Both the position numbers and the translations under genes were made by a program. A stretch of 64,000 bases of DNA. Origin: Epiperipatus broadwayi. Its lineage: Eukaryota; Onychophora; Udeonychophora; Euonychophora; Peripatidae. This document shows positions 1 to 12,400 of the stretch, piece after piece. The stretch covers positions 374,001 to 438,000 of the forward strand of contig JAQFVV010006341.1 in NCBI GenBank assembly GCA_028023455.1, read 5' to 3'. The notes beneath the pieces were generated by a model. The model was not told the origin of the DNA. It searched no databases and worked only from the letters and a program-made list of their open reading frames with translations. How positions within the stretch are numbered: position 1 is the first letter of the stretch; every line of letters starts with the position of its first letter.

Positions 1-195
1 TATCTTACTTTCATCAAGACCCTGTCCCTATTATATATTACTTTCTTTGTTCTAAGACAGGTTTAACAATCAAAGCAGGATCAAGTCAATTATGTATGTG
101 ATCATTGTCTGACAGTTCAACATCTCCTTACCATGATTTAATTCACTGTGTCATATGTAAGATATCACTTTTCCTTATAGTTCTTTATATGCTAC

Positions 196-495
196 ATGCA
201 CTAAAATGCAGGTGATTGGTGAAGCTAATTATAGATACTGAAATTAATGGTGGAGCACTTTCGAGAAGTTTTGTCTTCTCATAATCATAGTTAGCAAGAT
301 GAATGAGAACAATGGAAATGTGTGTAATGAATATTTAAATTTATTCAATGTAGATTAAATATTCATCGCACACATTTTCCATTGGGCTTATTCAATTCAC
401 TGGCTATGATTATGAGAAGACAAAACTTCTCAAAAGCGCTCAATCATTAATTATATTATCTGTACTTAGCTTCACCAATACCTGCACTTTGGCAC
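196..495. repeat. Palindromic (foldback) repeat, ~140-bp arms
   Basis: Bases 196-338 and 354-495 are inverted copies of each other with mismatches. The shared core is GAGAAGTTTTGTCTTCTCAT on one arm and its complement on the other, and the outer ends share TGCAGGTGATTGGTGAAGC. Only about 15 bases separate the arms. No ORF is present. It is probably a miniature inverted-repeat transposon. Confidence 0.8.
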
Positions 496-1020
496 ATTTA
501 GACATACTACTTGTTTAATTGGGAAGTTTACATTTTTCTAATTATTACATTATGGTTCTTTAATAAATATATTTATTTTGAAGAACCTCACTTATATTTC
601 AAAATTGCTAAAAATTTTACATATCACAATACTCTTGGCAAGATTGAATAAATTCTCTATTGCAAATTATTTGTAGTTCTAAAAGAGAATTAATTATCTA
701 AATCTATTAACACTCTTGTGACCACACAATAGCCAAAAGTGAACAATTTAAACCATTCCATCTTATATCATATATAAAATCCCTATTTTCTCTGTTGTCA
801 AATTGGTGAATGTATGAATATTTGTCTGATGTCACATGTCAAATTCATCATGAGGCATATTTTTCAAAGAAAAAAATTATTTGTTCATCTGCCAAATTCA
901 CATATCAAATCGAACAGGTGACAGGGAAATTTCTCACATTTATTTAAAATCTTTTGTTTTAAATTACATTAAATCTTAAAAAAAAATTTTGTTGAAGCAA
1001 TTAATTAAAAAAAAATATTA

Positions 1021-1290
1021 CAAAAATGATGGGCTGAAAGCCCGGAGGAAATAATGCTGTCAAATTCACAAATGGTAATGGGGTGGTCATTACTTCAGCA
1101 TTCAAATGGCTTCAGCCAATATGTTTGGTGGCTTCCAGTAAGATACTCAGGACTACTGGCACCAAGTGAGCTGTGAGCTAGCTTGGCTACTGTTTATATA
1201 TTTCCTGATAAAGGTTGCTAAAACAGCAAAACACCGATTCATAATTCAGCGTTAATGTGCTCCGTGCTTTCATGATCTATCAATTCCCTA
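1021..1290. repeat. Possible dispersed repeat fragment
   Basis: This block is richer in G and C than its surroundings and carries the motif GATAAAGGTTGCTAAAACAG, of a kind common in animal dispersed repeats. I see no coding frame and no second copy in this window, so the call rests on composition only. Confidence 0.25.
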
Positions 1291-3956
1291 ATATATAGTT
1301 CAGATGAACAAGATTCTCAGCAATGTTTAGAAGAAAAAAACACATATTTATATTAAATCTTAAAAAAAATTTGTTAAAGCAAACCAATTAAAAAAATATT
1401 ACAAGTATTAGATTTAATAATACATAATTTATATTACAAAGAATTTAATGTGAAGGAAATAACGATGTTAAATTAAACATATCAAAACGACAGCCTATGT
1501 TAAATAATTATAAATATCTGCATATGTGGCATCCAGATCAATGTAATCATCACAAGATATCAAACAAGCAATCAATTCTACCTACAGGTACTGGGGATAA
1601 CTCAAATAAAAATATTATCATTTTATATTAGAACATAAATTATACATGCTTAGAAAAACATTCTCACTTCTATACATTTGAACCCACTAGCATCGGAGCT
1701 TTTAAAATTTGTTTGTATTAAAATAAAAATCTAAGTTTTAATGCTTTTAATTATGAATAAAGTTATGTAAAAAAAGGATAAAAAGATGTTAATAAATAAG
1801 TCTAGTAAATAATGATTAAGTTCAACATCTAATATACTTCTATCTATGTTTAAAAAGCATGTAATTTAATCCTGAAAAAGAATTATAAAAATAACGAAAT
1901 AGAAGCAACACTTGACTCAAACAGAAAACTCAACACAAAAGAGTGTTTATTTTTAACCTGTTAAACGTAAATGTATAAAAAGAATATGGCCAGTTTTCTT
2001 CATCTTTCATTTGATTTACTTAATCAATCACTCAGCCTTCGACTGTTTATACCTATTTCCTATAGCATAAATCTTAACATTTTCCCCTAATATTCTTTTT
2101 CATTTATTTATTTCAGTTCTTCTTACTCTTTTACACAGTAATTTCAATTCTACAATTTTTAAACTAAAATATGACTTCCTGGATTCACTCTTAATACCAT
2201 TCCTTCAATTTATTCTCTATTGAAAATTGATTTAACCGAAATCTATTATCACCTGAGCTTTCAGATGCAAGTCCTTTTTTATGGTTTGTGAAGCTCATTA
2301 ATATAATGCCATTTCCTTCCATACCTGTCGTGCATAATCGTCTACTGTCCACTACAACATTATATAATTATTTTTATATTCCTTTTCATGTGCATATATA
2401 TATATATATATTTACTTCATTATCCGAATTACTGGTTGGTATATAAACCTGAATTATAATCAGATCTCTTGGAAATGCTTTTAGTCTCACCATCATCAAT
2501 CCACTTACTATTTTATGTTCTTAGAATTAAAATAAAATCTACATCATTGATCATTCTTTTCACTTCTATCTATTCATCTTGTCTTACATTCTATAACAAC
2601 TAGCCTTTCTTTTTCATCTTTGTCAATAAATTTTTCCACCTTCTGTGAGTTGTTCATAGGCCAGATAGATGATTGTAAGTGGACTAATGTGATCACTTCT
2701 GGGAATAGGTATATTTGTTGGAGGATTATCTCCAGCAATATAAAAAAAATGACAATAGTTAAGTAAAAAAAAATGTTTATTTATTGAGAAAATTATGATG
2801 AAGAATTGAACTAGGTATGTACTTTGAAGCAAAGTAAACATAACAGGTATATTGGGAGAAACTTAAAAAATGAAAAAAAAAGAAAGAAGTTGATTGAAAA
2901 TTTTAAAAAGACAATAGTCAATATGTATTTAAATGGGGTAAAAAAAATAGTGAAGTTTAATGTGTGGGATTTGCTTTTTGTCAGATAATTCATGGCACCT
3001 GAAATTGGAAAATGTCAGTAACTTATATTCCTGGCATTCATTTTTGTCATTATAATTGAATATTACATCTCATGTGATTTGGTACAGTGGTAGAAAGCCG
3101 GATTGAGCTAAAGGAACATGATTGTAAACTAGCTTTGTCATTTCCAATGCACAAACTTCTTACGAATATCTATACAATAATAAAACATTCCAATTTTTTT
3201 TTTATATTATTTAAATTATTTACAATAAGATATGACTTGTGAAATTGTGTAGCTAATTCTTAACCAAGTTATTTTTGTAATCTCTGACAAATCCCCTTAG
3301 TTTTTTAGTTTAAACTAACTCTATTTATTAGCTTCAAGTTTCCTGCACACATAGCTATTTTTTTGATGATAGGAATGTCTCTATTTTTCTATTTATTATC
3401 AATTATTTCTTTTCATTGCTTTTCTTGTTGAATAACAAAATAATCTTTGGATTACAAAGACCATTATAAAATACTGACAATCTCTAGCTGACTGATGTTT
3501 ATAATTAACGTATTTATTCTCAGATACCAACTTTTATATATTCTTTATACCAAAGAGTTTGCATTAATGATTTTATAAAATCAATTGATATTTTTTTGGC
3601 GGCAAAAACTCTGTATAAAATACTATTAACGCTTTGCATGAATACTGCTTTTTTGTTGTTGTTGATTCTTTTTTTGTTATTCCTGTTTTGAAACTGTACC
3701 TATCAAATAAATAATTCACTGACTTTAAAGTAATATATAAATATATCTTGTAAGAAAAGATTAGCTTCTTAATCTGCAGCTGATCTTACTTTAAATTATA
3801 AATAATATCAAAAAAAAAAAAGGTCTTTATTGTTAAAATACTCCACATATGGCAAAGTCAACTTAATGTAACTGCTCTTAATAAAACGTAAAAGCATTAA
3901 AAATATGACAGCATTATGGAAATATAGTCCTTAATAAATTCAGTCAGAGCAAGATA
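1291..3956. other. AT-rich non-coding stretch
   Basis: No gene or clear repeat is seen. Short minus-strand ORFs at 2623-2993 are low-complexity F/L/I/K runs without domains. A degenerate tRNA-like A-box (GGTACAGTGGTAG) lies at about 3081. Confidence 0.5.
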
Positions 3957-3965
3957 ATGTTTTTA

Positions 3966-4425
3966 GGATTAAACAATTCAAAACAAAACAACACTCTCCA
4001 TATAGTAGTGCCATCTTGTGCTAACAAGAGCAATCAATGGATGCCAGAAGGCTTGTGCATAAAATCCCTATCTAGTGCCTACTCATCCAATATCCCCAGA
4101 CTAGTTTCTGGCTTGTGGCCTTCATCAGTGAGGAGCCTTGGATCTGAGAGCACTGCACCTAGATCTTAGGATCTAATGCAACCCTCCAGCACCCACCTTT
4201 TAACTCTATTTAACTACAAAACTATGAGAATGAAATTGAAAACACTATTAATATTTTCAATCCAAGCTCAATAGCTTATATAGTCATATGGGTCTGAACT
4301 CAATTCAGTACCCATACATTTTGGTGTCTTTGGCTCTTCAACAACCATAGCCACCACTATCCTATTAGGCAGGATTGGTATGAGATAGTGATCATGTGAT
4401 GTTTAGTGGTTTTTAGGATTATGGT
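3966..4425 (+). repeat. Short interspersed repeat family A, longest copy
   Basis: This copy shares long stretches with 13163-13461 (inverted), 53277-53424 and 55075-55257 (inverted). Landmarks are CTCCATA(T/C)AGTAGTGCCA, ATCAATGGATGCC, CCCCAGACTAGTTTCTGGCT and a terminal GTGATCATGTGATGTTTAG. The short frame at 3957-4169 is part of the repeat and not a gene. Other copies begin with the complement of this terminal sequence, so the family may be a non-autonomous element with inverted ends. Confidence 0.75.
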
Positions 4426-5867
4426 AATGTTACAACCTGCTTACATTAATTATTCAGCTTTATGATGGTTTTCAGAAAAAGAATTTTACTGTTAAATTTA
4501 CTTTGAATATTATTATCCAACTAAAATAATTTTACTATTAATCTTATCTTAAATTTACCATCCAGCTAGTTATCAGTAATTAATTAAACAGGAAGTTAAC
4601 TTAGATGCAAATTATCTTGGAGATTAGCCACATTACTTTTTTTAATTTCTTTGAATTTTTACATCAATCAAAAGGATCACCAAAATCTTTCAAAGCAGCC
4701 TTATAATAATTTTGCCAAACAATGACTTAGAAGGGAAAAAGTTTAAAATCAATTAAAAGAACTTTAAAAATTACTTTCTTGAAGTGGCAGCCATCTTGGC
4801 AAAATGACATTTTTTCCAGATATAACCTAATCTTGCAGTATCCAAATTGACTGACATCTACATTTAAACTAATGATTTCTAAAAAAAATTTAGTTCAAAA
4901 TGAAAATCTATCCGTGTAATTTTACATTTGTAAGACAAATAATCTGTAATGATAACTAAAATAAGTTACACCATTTTTATTTATTTGAAGAAGGAAAAAA
5001 AACAATTTTCCAAGAAACCCTCCATAGTTCTTAGTATAAACTAAATTGACATTTTTAAATTTGACCAATTACTTTCATTAATAAATGTAATTGATGGATG
5101 AACATAAACATTGGCCTGTAAATATTGTACATATTATACTATCTTTTATTTGTTATTAATAATATTTTACTCATTATGAAAATAATTTAGTTTTAATTTC
5201 CCATTTAACATTTTTTCCAGTTAAAATGACTTCATTGCTTTCACTACTGTCTCTCGGCCATTACAAATTTAGACATTATACCACACGTTACACAGAAATG
5301 TCCACATTAGAATATCATAAAATTTAATCTAATACTTAAGAATTTCCTTAAGATTATTCTTTGTAATTCAATTTCTATATTTTTTGTTATTCTCTAATCT
5401 CTAACAGAACTGAAGACAAATAATCAAGTAATGTCAGATCTCTTTTTTAATTATTATATATATATAAATTGTGATTTATTATTTACAATATTTTACTTTA
5501 CAATATTAATTTTTTTCAGATTTTTATTTATTTATTAATACGTATATATATACACACACACTCGCTTAGTATAAGAATGGAATAAAAAATTGAAATGACA
5601 TTATGCTACACTGACTAAATGAAATGGGAAGTCATTTATAAATCTAAACAATAAATTAAATATATGTAGTCACTTACAGGCACAGGCTGGAGATTACAAA
5701 GGCTGAAAAATAAATAAGATATATTATGCTATAATATATATACATAGTATTTAATAAAATTGTTATATATAACTTTACAGTTATATGAATTTTTAATAAT
5801 TTCATTATATACAATGGTCAAATATCCAATATAAAAATAATTATTTGTCCACAATGTTGTTATTGAT
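4426..5867. other. AT-rich non-coding stretch
   Basis: No coding frame or recognisable RNA gene. It includes (TA)n and (CA)n microsatellite-like runs near 5456-5462 and 5544-5562. Confidence 0.5.
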
Positions 5868-6365
5868 ATATACTCAATATAATAATCAATGTAAATAAAA
5901 TTGAAAACAACTAATTATATTTACAATTATTTAATTATCAACCCAGCTTTCATCTCTTATTGAGACCTTTTCAAGATATAAAGTTTTTACATCACATCAT
6001 TTATTAACTACATTTACTCCACCTATTAGACATTATTTTACATTCGACAATGTAATTAACATTACACATATAAATACATAAATAAATATAAAATAAAATT
6101 ACATAAAAAAATAACTTAAAACTAGATAAATACATATATTTTAATATACCTATATAAATAAATAAATATTCAACTTCCCCTTATATTGTTGAAGGTAAAA
6201 TAATGTCTAATAGGTGGAGTAAATGTAATTAATAAGTCATGTGATGTATAAAACTTTATATCTTTAAAAAGTCTCAATAAGAGATGAAAGCCAGGTTGAT
6301 AATTAAATAATTGTAAATATAATTAGTTGTTTGTTTCAATTTTATTTAGATCGATTATTATAATA
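5868..6365. repeat. Palindromic (foldback) repeat, ~180-bp arms
   Basis: Bases about 5868-6050 and 6185-6365 are inverted copies. The arms share TCTAATAGGTGGAGTAAATG, CTCTTATTGAGA and AATTATTTAATTATCAACC with their complements. The central ~130 bases are AT-rich with no ORF. It resembles a foldback or miniature inverted-repeat element. Confidence 0.8.
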
Positions 6366-7825
6366 ATTTCATTATTTAAATTTAACTGAAATCAAGTTAT
6401 TAAAGATTTCTCTAAACTTTACACTGAATTAATCAAATTAAAAATGTTATTAAAATGATAAGGAAAAAAAAGCTGAATGCAATTAATTCTTGGGCATTTT
6501 TTATTTAATTGTTTAAGAAATTACAGAAGATTTAAAAGAATTCCATTTACAAGAAAACATTCACATTCTGTCTAAGTAGTATCTTTATATATTGTCTATT
6601 GGGGTTGAAAAAATTCAATCACACAAAAGACAGCATAAACTTTACATTGGTAATTATATAATGCATTAGATAGTACATAAAAGAGTTCGTTTTTACATAT
6701 CTAGCAATGATTTTGTTCTAAGATTATTAAAACAAAAAATTGTTTTGACTCTATTATTGACAATACATATCTTAAAAATATTCCTTCCTTCAATCGATAA
6801 ATTTTTGAGAGAAACATCACAACTGGGAAGAATTATTAAACTTTTTTCTTTCACTTGCATTGGTTAGCAAAATATTGCTAACACTAAAACTGACAACTTG
6901 TATTAAAAAAAAGCCAAAGATACTTCATAAGTTACTGATAGTAAAAGTTAAATTATCATCTAATTCTAAAAATATGTAAACTATAATAAAGTTTTGAACA
7001 ACAAAACTATACTATGAATTTTCCATATATATTAAATTAGAATAATCTTCACTTGTGACATAACCAGGGAACGATCAATTAAAATCAATAGTCCACCATG
7101 TGATTTAATAATTACCAATAGTATTTGTCTGATTTATCTCAAGATAAAAGATGGCTACTAAAAAAATATCTGTTTAGTCTGCTTTTCAATTCATAAAGCA
7201 TCTTGAGCGCTAAGCTAGAAGCAATCAGCTTTTAGCTTAAAATAAATTTTAAAAAAAAATGTTGTTCCAATTATTTAGATCATGCCAGTTCAGCTCAGGC
7301 AAATGATTTTAATTGGTGGTTTCTTGGTTACATCATAGCTGAATATTGATTCCAGTTTAATACATTGAAAATTCTCATTAAAATTTCGATATTATATCTA
7401 CTTTAATAAAGTTTGTATATATAAAGCAAAACAGATTCACTATCTAAGAAATAATCTTTATTATTATTTTTGAACAAGACTTTATGATTTTATGGTATGC
7501 TTTTTTTTTTTTGCAATTAATGAAGTTTAATGTAAACAGAACCATTTTTAATAATTATATTCTCAATATGAATATTTTATTATGGAAGATTAATAATGAA
7601 ATCAGCACTATTCAAATGTAAAACCAATGGTAATGATTATCTGTAGCAAGTAAACCAATTTTAAAATGAGTCAAAATGCATTTAAATACAAACTATTACT
7701 TTTCCACAGAGGTATGTTATGATATCTATTCATGGGGTAGTAAAATTTCCTAAATAGGCAATGATTAGAATAATAACTAATTTGTCAAAATATAAAAAAT
7801 AAAGAAGCTCATATTCTTATGCTTC
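6366..7825. other. AT-rich non-coding stretch
   Basis: No gene, RNA or repeat that I can support. Homopolymer A and T runs are common. Confidence 0.5.
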
Positions 7826-8175
7826 TAGAGCTATCTACTGAAAGCTTGAGTAATTAATTAGTAAACATCAGAAGACGTAGTGATATCCCCCCTCCCCACC
7901 CTTTCAACCATACTACTTCTGGTTTTTGCCTTCATCAATGAAACTAGGATAAGCATCTATATAACAGCCATCTTTTATTCCTTTATTTTATTCAAGTTAA
8001 TAATCTGAAATTTAAAACATTAACTTTTAATATTTCAAACCCAATCCAATTAACTTGCACAGCTATATAGATCTAACAGTCAGTTTTTATATATTTTTGA
8101 GACCTCTCAGTTCGGTAACAATTGGTAGATTGCCTTCTATTCTTCAGCTATGAATGTCATGTGATAATGTTGTTA
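7826..8175 (+). repeat. Short interspersed repeat family B, copy 1
   Basis: It starts at TAGAGCTATCTACTG and runs through a CTTCATCAATGAA segment to the CTATGAATGTCATGTGATAAT end. The same order of blocks appears at 8508-8850 and 32236-32600. The central TTTTGCCTTCATCAATGAA block resembles the GGCCTTCATCAGTGAGG block of family A, so the two families look related. Confidence 0.65.
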
Positions 8176-8507
8176 TTCTGTTAAAGTCACTTGTTTAGCA
8201 AACTGACAAATTTCTCAAATCTATTCAACAAGCATTGGGCTGAGGTCAGTCTAAGAACACTACTAAATTTGTTTAATTACTATTAAAGTAAATAAGAGGA
8301 AATAATTATTAGTTAGTTTAGAAGATTGCAGATCTGAAATGCACAGCATAATATAAAAAAGCATTATTGTTACTTTTTAACAAAATAACAAGTCATTCAT
8401 TGAGTTGTTATTTCTCAATGAAAGTCAGTAAATGTCAAAACCATAACTCAAGATATAAATTAATTTCTAATACAAATTTTAATTCCTAGAAGGCAGTTAT
8501 TTTCACT

Positions 8508-8850
8508 GTACTCTAGAGCCATCTATTGTGAATTTGAGTAATCATTGGACACCAAACAGTACAATGCTATAAAATTACCATCTCCAGACTGATTTCTGGC
8601 TTTTGCCTTAGGATTAAAATCATGTGATTAATGCACTTATGCATCTAGAAGCCATTTTATTTCTTTATACTAATCAAATCAAAAACCTTAAATTTTTAAA
8701 AAACCCCAAGATTTCAAACCTCGGCTAACTCATTTTCATATCTGTCTAGATCTAATATCAAGTCAGCTTCTATATACTTTTGACACCTAAAATCTACAAC
8801 TGTAGTCCCTTTCATTCTTTGGCTGATGAAGGTAAAAGTCAGATATCAAG
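8508..8850 (+). repeat. Short interspersed repeat family B, copy 2
   Basis: It carries CTCTAGAGCCATCTATTG, ATGCTATAAAATTACCATCT, GACTGATTTCTGGCTTTTGC and TTCTTTGGCTGATGAAGGT in the same order as the other family B copies. No open frame. Confidence 0.7.
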
Positions 8851-8861
8851 TAGTCTTGAAA

Positions 8862-9318
8862 TAGAGATTTTATAGCACTATATCATCTGATACCCATTAG
8901 TTATTCAAGCTTACAATAGATGGCTCTAGAGTTGCATAAAGTAATTACTCTTGGAAGGAGTATATGAGAGGATGTGATATTGTTGTTGATATTAATGTTC
9001 TTAGTCAAGATAGAAAAAAAAAAACTAGTTATTTACTCTTGAAATATGATTTAATGTAGATCTCCATGGCTATGTAAATGAATTATTAGCCTGTGTTTGA
9101 AACCTTAAATTGTTTTTTCTTCTATATTTCAGGTTATTAACAAATAATATAAAAGAGTAAAAGTGGCTGGTAGATACATAAATACACAAGTTCCAGTTTT
9201 GAATCCAAGTCATCACTGATGAAGGCAAAAACTAGAAACAGGAGGATTTTATAGCACTGTACCAACTAGTATCCATTGAATAGTCAAGCTTTTTTTAGAT
9301 AGTTCTAAAGTAGGATGA
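8862..9318 (-). repeat. Two inverted family B fragments
   Basis: Bases 8862-8938 hold the complement of the family B head (TAGATGGCTCTAGAG, TTATAGCACTATA). Bases about 9198-9318 hold a second head fragment (GATGAAGGCAAAAACTAGAA, TTATAGCACTGTACC). Both are inverted relative to copies 1 and 2, which makes this a local cluster. Confidence 0.6.
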
Positions 9319-9366
9319 ATGAGTAGATGTTTTTAAATTTTAATACTGTCAAAAAATCAAACAAAC

Positions 9367-9479
9367 CTTTCAGCTGTAATAACTTTGGGATAGGGTTTAT
9401 TCTTACAAACAGTGCTTTCAACAACTTTAACCCAATTGAGATCTCTGAAATCCATCAATGTATCAGCTTCATCAATTAC
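9367..9479 (-). CDS. DDX51: DDX51 homologue, exon with motif II (DEAD)
   Basis: The exon is 113 bp, entered in phase 0 and left in phase 2. It reads VIDEADTLMDFRDLNWV and ends VITAE, leaving two bases of the next codon. DEAD is the Walker B box that coordinates magnesium and drives ATP hydrolysis. The residue after DEAD is threonine, whereas DDX51 proteins usually have arginine there (DEADRM). Splice sites are TTTTGCAG and GAAAG/GTTTGT. The next exon (motif III SAT) was not found in 1-9366. Confidence 0.93.
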
Positions 9480-12400
9480 CTGCAAAAGAATACAAAATCA
9501 ATACTCGTTATATAAAATATTATTCAGAAATAAAATACTTTTTCAGTAAAATTACAAAGTTAAATACTATAATCCTCAAGTTTAGTTTTTGCTTAAACTT
9601 AAGTGGATTCATTTTATTCTTTCATAAATACTATATCTTGTGTTGGGAATGAAAATATTCATTTATTATTAACACTCGTAAAAAGCGCATGCACAATAGC
9701 TTGAGAAGGCTGATCTTTAATGTATTACAATTTATAAAACATAGCGCTATAAAAATAAATGCTTAAACTTCATTTGTGGCACAGTAGTTAGTATATCTGC
9801 ATGCTACACCCCTGCCTTGAGACTGGAATCTGGGTAAAAAAAAAAATTTCATTCAAGTTCTAAAGCATTTTTCTTTCAGGTAGCAAGCCCAGAGCTAATT
9901 TGGCCATTCAATTTTGACCAGTAAATGGATATCTAGACATCATTAGCTGGTTATATTTTAATGGAGTGAAGCCTCCAATATGATGCAATCTTTGCCACTG
10001 TTGCCCATTCTTGCGGGTGCTGATCCCATGGCCGATGCTTGCCTTTCATTTATGTTGATTATCATTATAATCTAGGATAGGACATAAATCCTCAGACTAT
10101 CAAATGAGATGAGATATATTAGAGATTTTCTATGTTTCTAAACAATTCACAAAATATTAAACATAGGTTTTTAAAAAAAAACTTTTTATAGAATGAATTG
10201 AATTATCATGTTGGATATTCCAAAAAAAAAAAAGGTATATAATGGAAATAAATAAATTATAAAATACCAAATACACCTTAAGTAAACATTTCACAATGCA
10301 ATCTATAAAATAAAATTTATTCCTTCTAGCTTACAGTTTCAATTGTTCAGCAGTCATCATCAGATCTATATTCAAATATAATTAATGTTTATCCATACAT
10401 ACTGAAGTAATTGTTTCACATGAATAAATAGAAAATGTTTAAGATCAGAAGAAAGGAGAATAGGAAGGCACAAAAATTGTTGATAAATTGTTTTTATATT
10501 GTGTGAAATATTCTAAAACTTAAGCAAATTTAAGATGTGGGTGGAGAATATACCTTCAATTACACACAGTTATATGTTTATATGCATGGTGGCATATGTG
10601 TGTATGTGGAAGTTTCATACTTTTTTTTTTTAATTTTTCAAAATAAAATAATGTTTAATTTTTGAAGAAATCAAATATCACATACATCTCAATGCTTTCA
10701 ATATACTCTATAATGAATTGTATAAACTAAAAATACGAATTTAGTTCAAATATATTTACATAAAATTCATTAGAATATAGTTTAAAATATATTTGCACAA
10801 ATACAAATTTCCTTCTTCTCTTACTAAGCCCTAGTTGCGCTTTTATGCAGAAGAAAATTTTTATAACATTTTAGATATTTACATGAAATTTTAAATATAA
10901 CATAAAATATGCTAATACCAATAACAACAATAAATTACATTTCAATAATTGATTATGTAACATTAGAAACTTTAAGAATATATAATTAAAAAAAACTTAA
11001 TTAAAGAATAGATACAGTTATAAAAATACAAGAAATTTTTTTTTTCTTATTAAAAAAAAAAATCATAATAAAACATTAATTTAAGATCATGTAAAAGTTT
11101 AATTATAAGAGGTTGTAAAAAAGTTCTAAATCATTATTTTACAAAAGAATAGAAAGAAGTTGCTGCTTTGGATTTCAGTAGCTGCATTAAATCCAAAAGT
11201 TTTGCGTATATAATTTTCTTGAACTTTATTTAGTTTTACAAAAATTTTATTTTTGTTTTATGCTTTGAATTAGTATATTTTATTATTGTAATAATATATT
11301 AAATGTTAAGCATGTAGAAGTCCTTTATGATATATTTCAAGTAGTCAAACAAATGATTTACTAGTTGACTGATTATTGTAATAGTTAATAAAAACAAGAA
11401 AAAGAGAGATCTTGGAACTTAATATTTTATTGTTTAATACCTTGTGAACTTATCGTAAAAGTCAACTTTAAGTTATAACTTGAATACGAGTTTCCAAACT
11501 AAATACAATTGATTAAAAGATCTCTGTAAATTTTTGTGGGTGTGCGTGAAAATGGAAATTGGATAGGTGAAATATATATACTGATTTATATTAAATACAT
11601 GCCTTCGGAAGTATATTAACGTAATCAGTTTCGTAAGTGATATAAATTTTTATATGTACAATTAGAATATGACCCTGTTTAAAAAAGAATAATAAATATA
11701 AAGGTGTTGAATGACAACAGTAACATAAAAAAAAGTCTTGCTGATTAAAGCTGAAATGCTAATGTGATATAGTACAAGAATGAGATCTTATTAATTACCT
11801 TTAGATTAATCTTAACATTAAAAGGAAAAGTAGGATCTGCTCTGGTATTGCACTAATTTTTATAAAGATATACTCATTTGTATAAACATTTATAGCCAGT
11901 CCTAATATTATGGTTTAAGAAAGAAATCCACATCTTTTAATATTGTGTACCAAACATAACATAGCCTTGCCCTGTACAGCTCTCTTGGCAGGAGAAAGAT
12001 TTACTTGACCCTCACTTTATTAACGGCTAGTTTTAACTATAAATAACTTGAATATGCATGTTTATATGCAAATGAGAACTTTATTTATATTATTTAGTTT
12101 ATTATGGTATTCTCCTTATGATGTTAGCCATTGATAGTATCTTCAGGTATTTAATTTTCTAATTCATAATTGGCTATATATATATTTAGCAATATTAGTA
12201 AAGTAATTATGATCAAATAAATATATTTAAACAATATTTTGTTATTGAATAACAGAAAAATACTTCCAGAGGTATTGTAATTTAATTTATGAACAAACTC
12301 ATACTTTATATATAAGAATTATAGAAGTAAGCAATTGCCTTATTATTGATTTAAATAATTATCCAAGTACTTAATGCATTATATCAATTTAGCTTATTAT

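Noticed and set aside
3957-4169. Open frame of 70 codons
   Set aside because: It lies inside a family A repeat that occurs elsewhere in both orientations; no domain.
1-9366. Search for the next helicase exon with motif III (SAT)
   Set aside because: No segment on the minus strand combined an SAT-like run with good splice sites and phase 2 entry; the exon is assumed to lie left of the window.
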